A DNA stretch of 64,000 nt from an uncultured Lachnospiraceae bacterium (GCA_947164605.1 CAMUXE010000001.1:124001-188000); one strand, 5' to 3'. Positions 42,616 through 52,389 are shown, counted from the stretch's first letter. The notes: generated from the letters alone by a model not told the origin. Numbers and translations: made by a program.

Positions 42616-43380
42616 TTAGTTCTCAAGATAGCCAGTGTATGAGCTTGTCTCAAGTATCTCGTTGGCTCTATCCAGCTCTTCCTTGCTTGGAGGATTTACT
42701 CCCTCAAGTGTATATGGAATCTTTAAGTCATTCCACTTAAAGACGCCGAGTGTGTGGTAAGGCAATACCTCCACTCTGTCTACTGTCTTTAAAGTCTTAA
42801 TAAAAGCGCTAAGTTCCTTTAAATCAGCCTCGTCATCTGTGTAACCAGGAACTAAGACGTGTCTTATCCACATCTTCTTTCCATTCTCTGAAAGATAGTT
42901 GGCAAAATCCTTGATATTACTGTTATCCCAAGATGTAAGAGCCTTATGCTTTTCTGGGTTGATATGCTTGATATCAAGCATTACCAAGTCAGTGACATCA
43001 ATCAAATCCTTGAACTTGCTAAACTGCTCTCCCTCTCTTGTCCATGGATTTGCCGAAGTATCAAGAGTTGTGTGAACTCCCTCTTTCTTAGCAAGTCTGA
43101 AAAGCTCTGTAACATACTCAGGCTGAAGCATTGCCTCTCCACCGCTGACTGTGATACCGCCATTCTGTTTCCAGTATGACTTGTATCTCAAAGCCTTTTC
43201 CAATGTTACATCTGCTGACTCAAGGTAAGCATCCTTACTCTCAAGTGCCCAAGTATCAGGATTATGGCAGTATGCGCAGCGCATTCTGCAACCCTGTAAA
43301 AATATTATATATCTAACTCCTGGTCCATCAACTGAACCGAAGCTTTCAATCGAATGAATTAAACCTTTTTTAGCTTCCAT
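42616..43380 (-). CDS. pflA: Pyruvate formate-lyase activating enzyme
   Basis: 254 aa radical-SAM enzyme. The cluster motif CRMRCAYCHNPDTW (CxxxCxxC) is near residues 30-40, with GGITVSGGEAMLQ and the C-terminal YHTLGVFKW typical of PflA. It installs the glycyl radical on PflB, whose gene lies about 9.5 kb away rather than adjacent. AGGAGG precedes the ATG. Confidence 0.95.
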   Translation of the reverse strand: MEAKKGLIHSIESFGSVDGPGVRYIIFLQGCRMRCAYCHNPDTWALESKDAYLESADVTLEKALRYKSYWKQNGGITVSGGEAMLQPEYVTELFRLAKKEGVHTTLDTSANPWTREGEQFSKFKDLIDVTDLVMLDIKHINPEKHKALTSWDNSNIKDFANYLSENGKKMWIRHVLVPGYTDDEADLKELSAFIKTLKTVDRVEVLPYHTLGVFKWNDLKIPYTLEGVNPPSKEELDRANEILETSSYTGYLEN

Positions 43381-43747
43381 ATATATCCTCCTAACTTATT
43401 GCGACATATCCTTATGATTATATCACAGTGTGTCACATATGGCTAGGAGTCTTATTTTAGTCTTATCTTAGTCTTATCAGCCCCCTGTTAAGGCAAAGAA
43501 TATAATTATTGAGCTTTTGGCATATTTTTAGCTCACTTTGTGCTATACTCAATCTTATCAAAGACAATTTTTAAATAAAGACTTAAGACTTGATGCTATA
43601 CCCATGATCTCGTGGCTCTGCTCGTGCGGAGGCATTGGAGCTGACAGACTTTAAAAGCGACACAGCGACACTCGCTGCTCTACTTGTGCGGAGCATTGTC
43701 TTAGCTCACTTAAGCATTACTTTATATAGAGAAGGGAGGCCTTTCTT
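43381..43747. other. Long leader of the nuclease-helicase gene with a direct repeat
   Basis: No gene is seen. An extended -10 (TGCTATACT, 43541-43549, plus strand) is a likely promoter, giving a leader of about 190 nt. Within it is a 23-bp imperfect direct repeat (43615-43637 and 43677-43698, about 20 matches, core GTGCGGA-GCATTG). This stretch is clearly GC-richer than its surroundings. Confidence 0.5.
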
Positions 43748-45358
43748 TTGAAAGCTATAAATCTTTACACACTAACCAGAGTCTGCGATTCCTTGATATC
43801 CAGCTATGAGAATATTAATTCCAAAAGAGACCTTCAAAAGAAGTTTAAAGAACATGAGATTGTGTCCCTCTCCGCTCTAGTAGAACAGTTGATTGCCAAA
43901 GGACTCGGCGTTAGCGACTTCGATGGTTTTTTCTTCTCCTACACAATCGAGCATATCAGCAAAGAATTTGACCTGATAAGGCTTTCTGGCGACAAATCAA
44001 GCATCTTAAACATCGAGTTAAAAAGCACTGATGTCGCCCAAAGCAAGATTGAGAAACAGCTCAGACAGAATCTATATTACTTAAGACACATAGCCAAAGA
44101 TATACGCTCTTACACCTATGTCTCAAGCAGCAATACTCTCTACAAGCTTGATGTGAGCCAGATAGACCCTCAAGACGATGATGTCTACCACTACACATCC
44201 TACTCAGCCTATAAAAATGAGGAATATGGCCTTAGTGACCCAGATGAAAAGAAGTCCTACCTAAGAGAAGCCAGCCTTAATGACCTTATAGAAGATATGA
44301 AACTGAGTCAAAAGGCCTTTAATGGAGATATTGATCCCTTTTTCAAGGCTCCCGATTATCTAATCTCACCACTGAGTACACCGGAAAGGTTTATATCTGG
44401 ACAGTACTTTTTAACGAACCAGCAAAACACCTTCCTGATTGACATCATGAAAGCCGCTGAAAAGGTTACACCAGATATCTACACTCCAAGGCCTGTTCTA
44501 ATCTCAATCACAGGAAGTGCAGGAACCGGCAAGACTCTCCTGCTCTACACAGTTGCAAGAGAACTTGCCAAGACAAAGCGCATAGTTATAATTCACTGCG
44601 GCCTTTTGAGTGACAATCACATATATCTCAAGGAAAATATTGAAAATCTCAACATAATCCCTATGTGCGATATTCACTCGCTCAGCTTTATGAAGGTAAA
44701 TGTAATCCTTGTTGACGAGGCTCAACGCCTCTATCCAGGCCAGCTAAAATACATAAGAAAATATATCAAGGAATACAAGGCTCCGGGCATATTTTCCTAT
44801 GACGACAAGCAAATTCTGACCACAAGCGAGCTTATGTCAGACACCAGCTCCGAGCTTTTTGAGATATCTGATATCCGATGCAACCTGTCCGGTCGTATCC
44901 GCTCCAATCCTGACATTGCAGACTTTATCGATATACTTTTCAGCAGGTCCAATGCTTCAGGCACCCACAACTTCGACTGTGTTCACTTAGAGTATGCCAA
45001 CAATAAGGATGAGAGCGAAAATATACTCAATTACTACAAGGACAAAGGATTTGTCTATATCTATATGCAAGAGGACAAGAATATCAAGGCTGATATGATT
45101 CTCCCCAACAATTCCAAGATAAGCCAGATAAGCGCAACTATGGTCCTTGGTCAGGAGTTCAACAGCGTTGTCATGATTATGGGAGATGAATTCTTCTTTG
45201 AAGATGGAGAGCTAAAAGCTAAGCCTCACCCTTCACATGATTATATCTACACAAAGCTTCTGTCTCAGGGCCTTTCCCGTGCAAGAGAAGATCTGACTAT
45301 CATTGTTCTCAACAATCTCAAGGTCTTCAAGACCCTGCTTGAGATAAAGAGCCTATAA
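43748..45358 (+). CDS. PD-(D/E)XK-like nuclease fused to an SF1 helicase (DUF2075/Schlafen-type)
   Basis: 536 aa from a TTG start with GGGAGG upstream. Residues about 70-115 read FDLIRLS...ILNIELKST...QLRQNLYYL; D75, E90, K92 and Q107 fit a PD-(D/E)XK nuclease core. From about 250 there is an SF1 helicase/ATPase: Walker A GSAGTGKT (256-263), Walker B VILVDEAQRL (D323, E324), and a C-terminal GLSRAREDLTIIV motif VI. It stands alone between terminators, the only plus-strand gene in this 13-kb stretch apart from the GntR gene. A defence role is plausible but inferred. Confidence 0.75.
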   Translation: MKAINLYTLTRVCDSLISSYENINSKRDLQKKFKEHEIVSLSALVEQLIAKGLGVSDFDGFFFSYTIEHISKEFDLIRLSGDKSSILNIELKSTDVAQSKIEKQLRQNLYYLRHIAKDIRSYTYVSSSNTLYKLDVSQIDPQDDDVYHYTSYSAYKNEEYGLSDPDEKKSYLREASLNDLIEDMKLSQKAFNGDIDPFFKAPDYLISPLSTPERFISGQYFLTNQQNTFLIDIMKAAEKVTPDIYTPRPVLISITGSAGTGKTLLLYTVARELAKTKRIVIIHCGLLSDNHIYLKENIENLNIIPMCDIHSLSFMKVNVILVDEAQRLYPGQLKYIRKYIKEYKAPGIFSYDDKQILTTSELMSDTSSELFEISDIRCNLSGRIRSNPDIADFIDILFSRSNASGTHNFDCVHLEYANNKDESENILNYYKDKGFVYIYMQEDKNIKADMILPNNSKISQISATMVLGQEFNSVVMIMGDEFFFEDGELKAKPHPSHDYIYTKLLSQGLSRAREDLTIIVLNNLKVFKTLLEIKSL

Positions 45359-45366
45359 AAAGCAAA

Positions 45367-45400
45367 AAACCCTTTACTGTCCAAAGCAGTAAAGGGGTTT
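45367..45400. terminator. Bidirectional terminator between convergent genes
   Basis: A 13-bp stem with one bulged base (45367-45379 with 45387-45400) flanked by A and T tracts. It serves the nuclease-helicase (plus) and DUF2142 (minus) genes. Confidence 0.9.
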
Positions 45401-45423
45401 ATTTTGCCTAATTGTTTAATTTA

Positions 45424-48006
45424 CTATCTTGTCAGATAAAGTCTCATCATGTAGTAGACCGAAATGCAGGACAGCAGGGCAAATGTTTTGAAGCAGATGC
45501 TCTTTATGGATACCAGGTGCTTAATACTTGTTCCATTCATATCTGTATGCAATTCAAATTTAGTAAACAACATAATGATAAGGGGCAGTACAGGCAGGTA
45601 ATATCTTCCCTGAAGTCCTTCAACTGTCTGGCTTCCAACCTTGGTCCAGCTCAGAAGCATGGCTGGTGTCGCAAAGAACACAAGCACTAGAACTATTCCA
45701 ATAAATACCTTATCTTTTCTTTTCAATTCCAACTGATCCTTCTCATATATTGAGTAAACAACAGCAATCAAAATAAGGGCAATAACAATAATCGACGGAA
45801 CCGTCTCCTCAAGCCAGGCCAGTTTATTGCCTCCCATTCCTATGGTTAAAGTATCAATCGAGTTAAGGTAGGTCTTAATCAACATATCTAAATATGTGAG
45901 TGGATTATCCAGGGCATAAGATGCCGAGAACTTACCCGAAGCCGCTTTTCCGAACTGGAAGAGCTGAGCCCCTACCGGAATAAGCAGATCAAAAATCAAA
46001 ATCGAGATTAAGCCTGACAAGATTGGAATTCCAGCATTTCTAAGGCTTCTCAACTTCTTTTTGTCAATGAGCATCAATAGAAGCGGCAACATTATGAGGT
46101 AGCCACCGCCCTTGGCTGCACCGACGAGGAAGGCCCAGACGGAGCATTCGACGAGGCTTCTTACAGACCTCTTGCTGCAGCACAGTCTGAAAGTCAGAGC
46201 CAAGAAATTAAGTGTATAGATCAAAACAAGTGGATCGTATGATATAGAGCCCGACATCATCAAAGACATAGGGAATAGCGCAACTGCTGCAAATACAAAT
46301 CTGCCTATAGGTGTCTTTCTGACCGCATTGTAAGCCGAAATTATGTAGACAATAAGCATAAAGATTCTTGCCATATAAAGCGATGGAACTGTTCCCAGGC
46401 CAAGAATTCTTGCGAAAGCCAGTCCTAAAGCCTGTGGCAAATAACTAAGTATTGAATAGTATTCCATCTTATGCTCTGGGCTTGGCCAGTTTACAAGGTT
46501 AGTATTGCTTGCTTTCCAAGAAAAATTCTTAAAGACAAGGGCATAATCGCGCATCCTTGGATTCTCCAAATTCCATATATTGCGATAAAACTCTACATCG
46601 CAAGCCCTTCCAGACCAAGCCTTCTTGCCAAGTATCAGATTAGAAAGTCTATAAGCCGCAAGATAGTGGGCATTGGTATCCGGTGCGCTCCAAGGCAGGA
46701 TAAGTACTAGATACATCACAGAAAGTGGAATAACCGAAACCATAAAGAATCTTCTCGATGTAAAACGCCCATCAGCGGCCAAAACGCACATGATGCATAT
46801 GTAGATAGATATAAACATAAGGAGCAGGCAGGCCATATAAAGGCCCATCTTACTTCTCAAAATCAGCGAGATATTGGCATTTTTCTTACCCCAGTTATTC
46901 TCAACCAGGCTCATTGTCAAATTGCCATTTTTATACTCATTGCTGACGCTTATGCTGTACTTACCCTTAGGAAATTCCTTAAGGTCTGGGTTGTCGCGGT
47001 CGCAGGCAATCTTAATCGCTGTCTGCTTGGCATTTTCATCATAGACGATTTCATCCATGGCCACCATTCTGTCTACATAGCTTACCCCATTGTCCAGGCA
47101 GACAAGCTTAATCTTAATACCTGTAGAATTGGCCGATTTGCCATCGTTATTATAGAAAAGTTTATATGTAGAATTATCAGCGAAAAATATTTCAAAATCG
47201 CTGAACTCAGACACCGCATCGTCGTAAACATTTTCCCAAGTTTCTCCCGGAGCTATAGCATAATCCTGCTTAGTTTCCGTATAAGAAACCACGTCAACCT
47301 TTGTGTTGACATTTTGGAACAAATCAACCATAACCATCTCAAATCCCACCAATATTGTCACCGCCACTATAAGTGTCTTAAAAATATTCATGGAATTAAA
47401 GTCACTTCCCATAGCCAAAATCAGCAGAATAATTACGGCAAATACTATGAAAAGCGGTGTCATCTTGGTTCTCAGGGACGAATCTATCATTATGAGCTGA
47501 TAGCACATGGTAGAATTTTCAATCTGCTTGTCTGCCTTAAATAGGCCATTTCCGCCACTTGATATCCAAAGAGCAACAGCATTGGTCTCGCCATTGTCCT
47601 CCTGAGCCACCTCTATTGTATAATCCTTTGTTGTATTGAGATTGACCGGACTGTCAAAGTAAATTTCCTGGTATTCATTATCTACCAAATATTCCGCATT
47701 ATAGGTCTTCTCTCTTATTACATTGCCATCCTCAGCGAGTTTTACAATAATTTTGCCCTTATTGATTTTTTTCATAGTGCCAAATTGCAATGCCAGGCCT
47801 CGCAGCTTGCCATCTGAGACACTCAAATGCTGAGTATATGCCTTAGCTTCCTTGAATTGAACGTAATCTGTGGGATCATATTTGTCTGTTCTGTATTCCA
47901 AGCCCGTTCCCAGCCTGGCACACATAAGCACAACAGTTATTATCGAAATACAAAGGAAGTATATCAGATTCCTTTTATTGACCTGAGCATCAAGTTTTGT
48001 CTTCAT
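45424..48006 (-). CDS. DUF2142 large membrane protein
   Basis: 860 aa. One N-terminal membrane helix, a large extracellular domain (about 40-380) containing two beta-rich segments, then about 12 helices. The DUF2142 signature is clear: WSAPDTNAHYLAAYRLSNLILG, MARIFMLIVYIISAYNAVRKTP and ALFPMSLMMSGSISYDPLVL. The family resembles GT-C glycosyltransferases and is often found near cell-envelope glycan genes. Here it is monocistronic. Acceptor and donor are unknown. Confidence 0.85.
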   Translation of the reverse strand: MKTKLDAQVNKRNLIYFLCISIITVVLMCARLGTGLEYRTDKYDPTDYVQFKEAKAYTQHLSVSDGKLRGLALQFGTMKKINKGKIIVKLAEDGNVIREKTYNAEYLVDNEYQEIYFDSPVNLNTTKDYTIEVAQEDNGETNAVALWISSGGNGLFKADKQIENSTMCYQLIMIDSSLRTKMTPLFIVFAVIILLILAMGSDFNSMNIFKTLIVAVTILVGFEMVMVDLFQNVNTKVDVVSYTETKQDYAIAPGETWENVYDDAVSEFSDFEIFFADNSTYKLFYNNDGKSANSTGIKIKLVCLDNGVSYVDRMVAMDEIVYDENAKQTAIKIACDRDNPDLKEFPKGKYSISVSNEYKNGNLTMSLVENNWGKKNANISLILRSKMGLYMACLLLMFISIYICIMCVLAADGRFTSRRFFMVSVIPLSVMYLVLILPWSAPDTNAHYLAAYRLSNLILGKKAWSGRACDVEFYRNIWNLENPRMRDYALVFKNFSWKASNTNLVNWPSPEHKMEYYSILSYLPQALGLAFARILGLGTVPSLYMARIFMLIVYIISAYNAVRKTPIGRFVFAAVALFPMSLMMSGSISYDPLVLIYTLNFLALTFRLCCSKRSVRSLVECSVWAFLVGAAKGGGYLIMLPLLLMLIDKKKLRSLRNAGIPILSGLISILIFDLLIPVGAQLFQFGKAASGKFSASYALDNPLTYLDMLIKTYLNSIDTLTIGMGGNKLAWLEETVPSIIVIALILIAVVYSIYEKDQLELKRKDKVFIGIVLVLVFFATPAMLLSWTKVGSQTVEGLQGRYYLPVLPLIIMLFTKFELHTDMNGTSIKHLVSIKSICFKTFALLSCISVYYMMRLYLTR

Positions 48007-48166
48007 TTATCACTATCTCCTAAGCTTAGGAACTAAAAATTCACATTAATAATCATATTTTAAAACAAAGCCCTGACTATCTCAAGCTAAGTTTAAGAAT
48101 TCAAATAAGCTTTTTCTTCTTAAGCCTGCATCAGACAAAAAAGGCCAAAATCCCCAGACACGAAAA

Positions 48167-48196
48167 AAGAGTGGTGGTTTTTCAACCACCACTCTT
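48167..48196 (-). terminator. Intrinsic terminator after trpD
   Basis: A 13-bp stem AAGAGTGGTGGTT with its complement, then six T on the minus strand. Confidence 0.92.
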
Positions 48197-48246
48197 ACTT
48201 ATTTTTCTCTATTCAATAATTTTAGACAGATACTGCATTAAAAAAC

Positions 48247-49272
48247 TTAATCTTCATTAGAAGCCTTTATATACTCTTCCATCTTCTCATATGCCTTGCC
48301 GTTATCGATAAGCTCTGCTGCCTTTTTGATACCGTCAGCGATTGAGTCTGCAGCTCCGCCGATGTAGATAGAAGCTCCAGCATTAAGCAATACAGCATTT
48401 CTCTTAGTGCCCTTGAGCTCACCCTTAAGAATTTCTCTTGTAATTCTTGCATTATCTTCAGGGTTGCCGCCTGCCAGGTCTTCCTTGCTTCCTCTGACAA
48501 GTCCGAAGTCTTCTGGAGCAATCTTTGTTGTCTTGTAGTAGCCATTTTTAAGCTCACATACTGTTGTAGTCGATGATGCTGAGATCTCGTCAAGTCTGTC
48601 ATCACCATATACAACTAAAGCTCTCTTAACTCCTAATTTATCAAGAACCTTTGCCACTGGCTCAACCAAGTACTCGTCATAAACGCCGAGAAGGAAGTAT
48701 TCAGGGTTTGCAGGATTTGTGAGTGGTCCTAAAATATTAAATACTGTTCTGAAACCCAACTCTTTTCTGATTGGTCCCACATATTTCATAGCAGCGTGAT
48801 ACTTCTGCGCAAAAAGGAAACACATGCCAACTTCTTCAAGCATCTTTTTCGCCTTTGCTGGCTCCTGAACAATATTTACGCCAAGAGCTTCCTGACAATC
48901 TGCTGTTCCAGATAGAGAAGATGCAGCTCTATTACCGTGCTTTGCAACCTTAACACCAGATGCTGCAATTACAAATGCACTTGTTGTTGATATGTTAAAG
49001 GTGTGAGACTTGTCTCCACCAGTACCAACTATCTCTAAAACTTCCATTCCTGCATGTTCTACAGGTGTTGCCTGCTCACGCATTGCAGCTGCACAACCTG
49101 AGATTTCATCAATAGTCTCAGCCTTAGTTGACTTAGTTGAAAGTGCTGCCAAGAATGCAGCATTCTGTGTTGGGCTTGTCTCTCCAGTCATGATTTCTTT
49201 CATAACTGTGTAAGCCTCATCATAGCTTAAATCACCCTTTCTAACTACCTTTTCAATTGCCTCTTTAATCAT
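48247..49272 (-). CDS. trpD: Anthranilate phosphoribosyltransferase
   Basis: 341 aa. PRPP-binding [24 protein letters not shown] near residue 79 and [12 protein letters not shown] near 107 are diagnostic. It moves the phosphoribosyl group to anthranilate, the second step of tryptophan synthesis. No other trp gene is next to it. A T-box leader directly upstream places it under uncharged tRNA-Trp control. Confidence 0.95.
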   Translation of the reverse strand: MIKEAIEKVVRKGDLSYDEAYTVMKEIMTGETSPTQNAAFLAALSTKSTKAETIDEISGCAAAMREQATPVEHAGMEVLEIVGTGGDKSHTFNISTTSAFVIAASGVKVAKHGNRAASSLSGTADCQEALGVNIVQEPAKAKKMLEEVGMCFLFAQKYHAAMKYVGPIRKELGFRTVFNILGPLTNPANPEYFLLGVYDEYLVEPVAKVLDKLGVKRALVVYGDDRLDEISASSTTTVCELKNGYYKTTKIAPEDFGLVRGSKEDLAGGNPEDNARITREILKGELKGTKRNAVLLNAGASIYIGGAADSIADGIKKAAELIDNGKAYEKMEEYIKASNED

Positions 49273-49372
49273 AATATCCTTCTTTCTTCTGCTTTAGCAG
49301 ATAAAAATAATAAACCTTAATAGGGCATATAAACACGAGTTTTATAAAGCACAGCCCAGAGCCTCAAGCATA

Positions 49373-49650
49373 AAAAAAAGTCCTCGACAGACTTACTTAT
49401 GTCTGTCAAGGACGAGTTAATATTCACTAAACCCGTGGTGCCACCTTGCTTTATGTTTCCACACTCTCTATGAGATACAATCATATCTCAAGCCCAGTAA
49501 CGCCGGCTTTGCGTCAAGAGATACTCTTATAAAATAATTTCTCCCTCACCCTCTGTGGTCCATTTACAAATCTGCATTTCTGCCTGGTTCGCACCATCCC
49601 AAGCTCTCTGTGAGCGCATATATCTGCTTGATCTCCACATCAACGGTTTA
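49373..49650 (-). promoter_or_regulatory. T-box riboswitch (tRNA-Trp) upstream of trpD
   Basis: Minus strand, 5' to 3': Stem I with the AGAGAGCTTGGG and GGTGCGAACC elements (49606-49583); a specifier region AAATGGACCACAGAGG whose codon reads UGG (Trp) near 49562; the T-box AAGGTGGCACCACGGG (49447-49432); then a terminator hairpin (about 49413-49381) and eight T. All parts are in the expected order. Uncharged tRNA-Trp should stabilise the antiterminator. Confidence 0.93.
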
Positions 49651-49733
49651 TCTTTTTCAATATGTATTATTAAAACACCTCAAAAAAACCTTGTCAATAA
49701 AAATTTCAAATTAATACAAATTTCAAATTAGTC

Positions 49734-50582
49734 TTAATTCCAAGGATTTGATGGATCTGGATCAGTTGGATCCCATCCTGCTCTCGGATCAGATGGATCA
49801 ACATAGATACTTCCCGGCTTTCCCAGTGGGCCCGGATTTGAATCATCATAGATTTCTACAATAGTTCCATCCTCACAATTATCATATATCCATTTAACAC
49901 TTGAAACTGCCATTCTAACGCATCCTAAGGAAGCTGGGCTTCCAAGCTTGTTATACTCACCTTCCTCAAGTGTTCCAGCATCATAGTCCATATATGGAAC
50001 CGAATGGAAAAGATATGGGCCAGTAATCCTGGTTGCATACTGACCTGTTACCCCACCAGCAAGCGCACACCAGCGATAATGTGCGATTATATTATAAGTG
50101 CCAAGAGGTGTCTCATTCTCCTCATCCTTACCCACAGAACAGGCAAATGCTATGACAGGATTTGTATAATTGCCATCAGAATCTGCATTGTAAACAGTGA
50201 CAGTACATGCCTGTCTGTTAACTCTAATATAATAAGGCAAATTGTAAGAGTAGCTCACTTGGCTTTGAGGCTCTTCCTTAGCCTCCACAGGAGTCTGAGC
50301 AATTGTCTGAACTTCTTCCTGCTTCTCCTCTTGCTTCTCTTCCTGTTTCTCTTCCTGTTTATCCTCTTTATTCTCTGGCTTAGTCTCTGTCTCAAGCTCT
50401 TCTTTTGCAGCCAGGCTTGTCTGCTCTACAGCCTTACTAGTCTGAGCAGCTGTAGTAGAAAGAGTCTGCTCTGCTTTACTTGTCGCCTTATCACTTGATG
50501 CAGAACTGTTTCCACATGCAGTTAAAGTCACACAAGTCATACCGATTATAGCCATAAGGGCTACATTTTTTTTTAATCTCAT
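49734..50582 (-). CDS. L,D-transpeptidase (YkuD) lipoprotein
   Basis: About 282 aa from ATG 50582. Signal peptide with lipobox TLTACGNS near residue 23. A low-complexity linker (EEKQ repeated four times, near residues 75-90) follows, then a YkuD catalytic domain from about 115. The active-site block is HSVPYMDYDAG...SPASLGCVRM, with catalytic cysteine in SLGC. It would crosslink or anchor peptidoglycan outside the membrane. The C-terminus is rich in DPSDP/DPDPSNP. The 3' flank has two 17-bp repeats (TAATTTGAAATTT core). Confidence 0.9.
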   Translation of the reverse strand: MRLKKNVALMAIIGMTCVTLTACGNSSASSDKATSKAEQTLSTTAAQTSKAVEQTSLAAKEELETETKPENKEDKQEEKQEEKQEEKQEEVQTIAQTPVEAKEEPQSQVSYSYNLPYYIRVNRQACTVTVYNADSDGNYTNPVIAFACSVGKDEENETPLGTYNIIAHYRWCALAGGVTGQYATRITGPYLFHSVPYMDYDAGTLEEGEYNKLGSPASLGCVRMAVSSVKWIYDNCEDGTIVEIYDDSNPGPLGKPGSIYVDPSDPRAGWDPTDPDPSNPWN

Positions 50583-50656
50583 AAGCACCTCACATTGATG
50601 TAATTTCTAGGCTTCACTTTACTATCTACGCCTATCAATGTCAATTAAATTTCAAA

Positions 50657-50687
50657 TTGTTAACCTCTTGCATTTTATGGTTGATAT
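50657..50687 (+). promoter_or_regulatory. Candidate BirA operator upstream of bioB
   Basis: TTGTTAACC, 13 bp, GGTTGATAT. The left half is a perfect BirA half-site; the right matches 6 of 9. The spacer is one or two bases shorter than the usual 14-15. Position before bioB-bioY supports the call. Confidence 0.55.
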
Positions 50688-50737
50688 TAGCTTTTTCAAA
50701 AACTATAATTCAATAATCAAAGCTAAAGGAGGACCTT

Positions 50738-51712
50738 ATGTTAAGCTATGAAAATGTCAGTCAGCTTGCTGATATGATAATCGCAGGTCAGAGGCTTGGA
50801 AGAGAAGATGATCTTACTCCTCTCCTAAACTCAGATTTAGACGAATTAAAAAGAGCAGCTAACAAAATCCGCAAGGAGCTCTCTGGTGATTATGTAGATT
50901 TATGTACAATCATCAGCGGTAAGAGCGGCAAATGTAGTGAAAACTGCAAATTCTGTGCTCAATCAGCACATCACAATACTAACTGCAAAAACTATGACCT
51001 GCTCGATTATGAAAGTATAATTAAAGAGGCAAAATCAAATGAATCTGAAAAAGTCGACAGATTCTCTATTGTAAACTCAGGCTATGGACCTAGCGATGAG
51101 GATTTTGAGAAGATAATCGATGACTTTACTCGTATGAGGCAAGAGTTAAAGATTGACCTTTGCTGTTCTCTCGGCTTTATGACTGATGAGCAATTTAGGC
51201 GTCTACGACAGGCTGGTGTCACAAGCATTCACTGCAATATTGAAACTTCCAAGAATCATTTTAAAAATATCTGCACAAGCCATACTTATGAAGACAAAAT
51301 TGAGAACATAAAAAGAGCCAAAAAGGCCGGTTTGAATGTCTGTTCCGGAGGAATAATTGGTATGGGTGAAAGCTGGCAGGACCGAATTGATATGGCTTTT
51401 GAGCTTCACGAATTAGGTGTTAAGTCAATTCCAGTAAACAGTCTTATGCCAATACCTGGAACTCCATTGGAGCATTTGCCTCGTCTCTCAGAAGAGGATA
51501 TATTGAGGACTATAGCAATTTTCAGATTCATAAATCCAAGAGCAGAAATACGTTTAGCTGGAGGTAGAGCCCTTATGAAAAGCAACGGCTCAGAAGCTTT
51601 TAACGCAGGCGCTAATGCAAGTATCACAGGCAATATGCTTACCACTTGCGGTTCTACAATCAAAACTGACCGTACCATGCTGCAAAATCTTGGTTTAGAA
51701 GTCTATGAATAA
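50738..51712 (+). CDS. bioB: Biotin synthase
   Basis: 324 aa radical-SAM enzyme that inserts sulphur into dethiobiotin. The cluster motif is GKCSENCKFCAQSAHH (C66, C70, C73). IETSKNHFKNICTSHTYEDK, GGIIGMGESWQDR and the C-terminal RLAGGRALMKSNG are family blocks. AAAGGAGG precedes the ATG. It is followed 20 bases later by bioY. No bioA, bioD or bioF is in the window. Confidence 0.95.
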   Translation: MLSYENVSQLADMIIAGQRLGREDDLTPLLNSDLDELKRAANKIRKELSGDYVDLCTIISGKSGKCSENCKFCAQSAHHNTNCKNYDLLDYESIIKEAKSNESEKVDRFSIVNSGYGPSDEDFEKIIDDFTRMRQELKIDLCCSLGFMTDEQFRRLRQAGVTSIHCNIETSKNHFKNICTSHTYEDKIENIKRAKKAGLNVCSGGIIGMGESWQDRIDMAFELHELGVKSIPVNSLMPIPGTPLEHLPRLSEEDILRTIAIFRFINPRAEIRLAGGRALMKSNGSEAFNAGANASITGNMLTTCGSTIKTDRTMLQNLGLEVYE

Positions 51713-51732
51713 AGCAAAATAAAGGAGAAAGA

Positions 51733-52287
51733 ATGAACAAGCACGTAATATATTTAGTAACCACAGCCCTAATGGCTGCCTTAATCTGTATTTTAGGGCC
51801 TTTATCTATCCCTATAGGACCAGTTCCTATCTCACTTACCAACCTTGCAATATATATCACTATGTATGTTTTAGACACCAAGCGAGGAAGTCTTGCATTT
51901 ATTATATATTTATTGATTGGCCTTTGCGGCCTCCCAGTTTTTTCTGGATTTTCAGGGGGCCCTGCAAAACTTTTCGGGCCAACCGGTGGCTATATCATAG
52001 GCTTTATACCAATGGCAATTGTGTGTGGCTTAGTTTTTAAACATTTTTACAAAAATAAGATAATTTGCATAATTGGCATGGAAGCTGCAACATGGATAGC
52101 TTATTTATGTGGAACTGGCTGGTTGGCTTATTCTACTCACATGTCATTCACCAAAGCCTTAAGTGTCGGAGTTATCCCATTTATAATTGTCGATTTAATT
52201 AAAATCGTCATTTCTGCCTTTATTGGTCCTATATTAAAGGAACGCATAAGACCTATATTTGCCTACCAAGAAGAAGCTCGTATTTAG
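51733..52287 (+). CDS. bioY: BioY biotin transporter
   Basis: 184 aa with about six membrane helices. BioY features: PIGPVPISLTNLAIYITMYVLD and the loop GLPVFSGFSGGPAKLFGPTGGYIIGF. It is the substrate-binding S component of an ECF transporter, or may act alone. AAAGGAG precedes the ATG. Its pairing with bioB suggests uptake of biotin or dethiobiotin, under shared biotin control. Confidence 0.95.
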   Translation: MNKHVIYLVTTALMAALICILGPLSIPIGPVPISLTNLAIYITMYVLDTKRGSLAFIIYLLIGLCGLPVFSGFSGGPAKLFGPTGGYIIGFIPMAIVCGLVFKHFYKNKIICIIGMEAATWIAYLCGTGWLAYSTHMSFTKALSVGVIPFIIVDLIKIVISAFIGPILKERIRPIFAYQEEARI

Positions 52288-52350
52288 TCTTTTACAAAAG
52301 CTCTTGCCAGCAAGGCAAGTAAAAGTCAATAAATAAGCCTAAGAAAAAAA

Positions 52351-52384
52351 GCCATATTAAGTAGATTTTTCTACTCAATATGGC
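52351..52384 (-). terminator. Hairpin with T-run on the minus strand
   Basis: A 14-bp stem with one internal mismatch pair (52351-52364 with 52371-52384), followed by seven T on the minus strand only. It would end a minus-strand transcript from 52385-52740. It may also help stop the bioB-bioY mRNA, though T-poor on that side. Confidence 0.7.
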
Positions 52385-52389
52385 ATTCT

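Noticed and set aside
43560-43740. tRNA gene in the GC-rich leader
   Set aside because: No cloverleaf with a T-arm GTTCRA sequence can be drawn.
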